64,000 bases of DNA from contig NZ_JBHTDD010000002.1 of the NCBI RefSeq assembly GCF_042666615.1, forward strand, positions 1-64,000, in the 5' to 3' direction. The notes under the pieces are model-generated. The model saw nothing but the letters and a program-made list of their open reading frames with translations. It ran no database searches and had not been told where the DNA came from. The position numbers and the translations under genes were made by a program. This document shows positions 63,044 through 64,000 of the stretch, piece by piece (within the stretch, counting starts at the first letter, position 1; each line of letters opens with the position of its first letter). The DNA comes from KBS50 sp042666615 (lineage in GTDB: Bacteria; Actinomycetota; Actinomycetes; Mycobacteriales; Micromonosporaceae).

Positions 63044-64000
63044 GTGGAGTTCACCAAGGGCCACGGCACCGGCAACGACTTCGTGATCCTGCCCGATCCG
63101 GAGGGGCGGCTCGCGCTCACCCCGGCGCTCGTCGCCGCGCTGTGCGACCGCAGGCGGGGAGTCGGTGGCGACGGCGTGCTCCGCGTCGTGCGGTCGGCGA
63201 AGCACCCGGACGCGGTGGGCGACGCCGCCGAGGCCGAGTGGTTCATGGACTACTGGAACGCCGACGGCTCACATGCCGAGATGTGTGGCAACGGCGCCCG
63301 GGTGTTCGTCCGATACCTGCTGGACAACGGACTGGTCCCGGTTGGAGAGGCGACCGTGCCGGTGGCGACCCGGGCCGGCGTCGTGCGTGCGGTGATCGCG
63401 GACGGCACGATCGCCGTCGGCATGCGGCTTCCCCGGATGTACGCCCGGAGCACGGCCGAGACCGGCGGACTGACCCTGCCCGGGCGGGTCGTGGACGTCG
63501 GCAACCCGCACCTGGTCTGCCCGTTGCCGGCGGGGGTCGACCTGGCCGCGTTGGACCTCACCCGGGCCCCGGGGTACGACCCGGCCATGTTTCCCGCCGG
63601 GGTGAACGTCGAGTTCACCGCCCCTGGCGAGCCGGACGGGTCCGGGTTCGGCGACCCGGTCGCCGCCACGTCCGGGGATCCCGCCGGGTCCGGGGATTCC
63701 GCCGGGTCCGGGAATTCGGGCGGGACTACGGACTCGGGCGGGTCCGCCGGGTCGGCGGTCGGCCGGGCTGACGTGCACATCCGGATGCGGGTGTACGAGC
63801 GCGGGTCGGCGGAGACGCAGTCCTGTGGCACCGGTGCCTGCGCCGTGGCGGCGGTGGCGCTCGCCGAAGCGGGTCGGGACGCCGGGCTGGTGGCGGTCGA
63901 CGTACCGGGTGGGCGATTGACGGTCGCCCTGGACGGCTCCGCCTGCTGGTTGGCCGGTCCCGCGGTGCTGGTCGCCCACGGTCGGGTCGACACCACGGCA
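63044..64000 (+). CDS. dapF: Diaminopimelate epimerase DapF (partial, runs off window)
   Basis: Converts LL- to meso-diaminopimelate for lysine and peptidoglycan. 319 codons are visible without a stop. The start is EFTKGHGTGNDFVILPDPEG. The two catalytic cysteines are C81 (MCGNGAR) and C261 (SCGTGAC). A Gly/Ser/Asp-rich insert of about 45 residues (63631-63770, with DPAGSG/DSAGSG repeats) separates GVNVEF from RMRVYERG and is absent from most DapF proteins. GTG at 63044 with GGGGA upstream; GTG at 63026 is an alternative overlapping miaA. Confidence 0.95.
   Translation, partial: MEFTKGHGTGNDFVILPDPEGRLALTPALVAALCDRRRGVGGDGVLRVVRSAKHPDAVGDAAEAEWFMDYWNADGSHAEMCGNGARVFVRYLLDNGLVPVGEATVPVATRAGVVRAVIADGTIAVGMRLPRMYARSTAETGGLTLPGRVVDVGNPHLVCPLPAGVDLAALDLTRAPGYDPAMFPAGVNVEFTAPGEPDGSGFGDPVAATSGDPAGSGDSAGSGNSGGTTDSGGSAGSAVGRADVHIRMRVYERGSAETQSCGTGACAVAAVALAEAGRDAGLVAVDVPGGRLTVALDGSACWLAGPAVLVAHGRVDTTA
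63676..63770 (+). repeat. Degenerate 18-bp repeat in dapF insert
   Basis: Units like GAT(C/T)CCGCCGGGTCCGGG repeat about twice perfectly (about 63676-63711), then decay, encoding D(P/S)AGSG-type hexapeptides and Gly/Ser-rich continuation. Confidence 0.7.

Noticed and set aside
1..64000. Biosynthetic gene cluster, prophage, defence system or insertion sequence
   Set aside because: No polyketide/NRPS modules, phage structural genes, restriction or abortive-infection genes, or transposases were recognised in any frame.

Overview
The window is very GC-rich, densely coding DNA with the gene set of a filamentous actinobacterium. It carries ClgR, a Psp module, an ECF41-type sigma factor, Spo0M, an Mrp antiporter, UdgX, F420/LLM-type enzymes and an LPVTG surface protein. 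Protein styles and gene order point to the Micromonosporaceae (Micromonospora and relatives); the genus call is inference. I saw no rRNA, tRNA, CRISPR array, prophage or transposase.

The two ends are conserved chromosome. From 1 to 5.4 kb lie rimO-pgsA-pncC/cinA-clgR-pspA-pspM. From 46.9 to 64 kb lie DUF3046-recA-recX ... rny, gluABCD, DUF2277, miaB, DUF349, an NTF2-like gene, an extradiol-dioxygenase-like gene, miaA and dapF (cut by the window end). The same backbone order (pgsA-clgR-psp ... DUF3046-recA-recX-miaB-miaA-dapF) is known from mycobacteria. Here about 41 kb (5.5-46.9 kb) separates the Psp genes from DUF3046-recA.

That 41 kb block holds, in order: a large multicopper-oxidase-fold protein with three FN3 domains and almost no copper ligands left (5.5-9.0 kb); nei, a winged-helix regulator and a TerC gene with a likely Mn2+ riboswitch leader (9.3-11.6 kb); a CPCC protein, a SAM hydrolase, an LLM oxidoreductase and a DUF574 methyltransferase; a Crp regulator and YciI protein sharing an operator; a 1682-aa adhesin-like protein with about ten 119-aa repeats and a WPDGH array (15.8-20.9 kb); a K+ channel; the helicase Lhr; the Mrp antiporter operon with A and B fused (27.5-34.1 kb); two CNNM/CorC transporters plus Spo0M; an ECF41-type sigma factor with VOC and DoxX genes; a PNPOx-GNAT fusion divergent from a MocR regulator; UdgX; a GNAT; an acyl-CoA dehydrogenase; and an MFS transporter.

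Functional links: clgR/pspA/pspM form an envelope-stress module; recA (with an SOS-like box) and recX form the recombination/SOS pair; miaA and miaB act in sequence on tRNA A37; gluABCD is a glutamate-type ABC importer with two GlnR-like boxes upstream. Many genes lack a Shine-Dalgarno sequence and instead have a TANNNT-like -10 hexamer 6-9 nt before the start codon, which predicts leaderless mRNAs.
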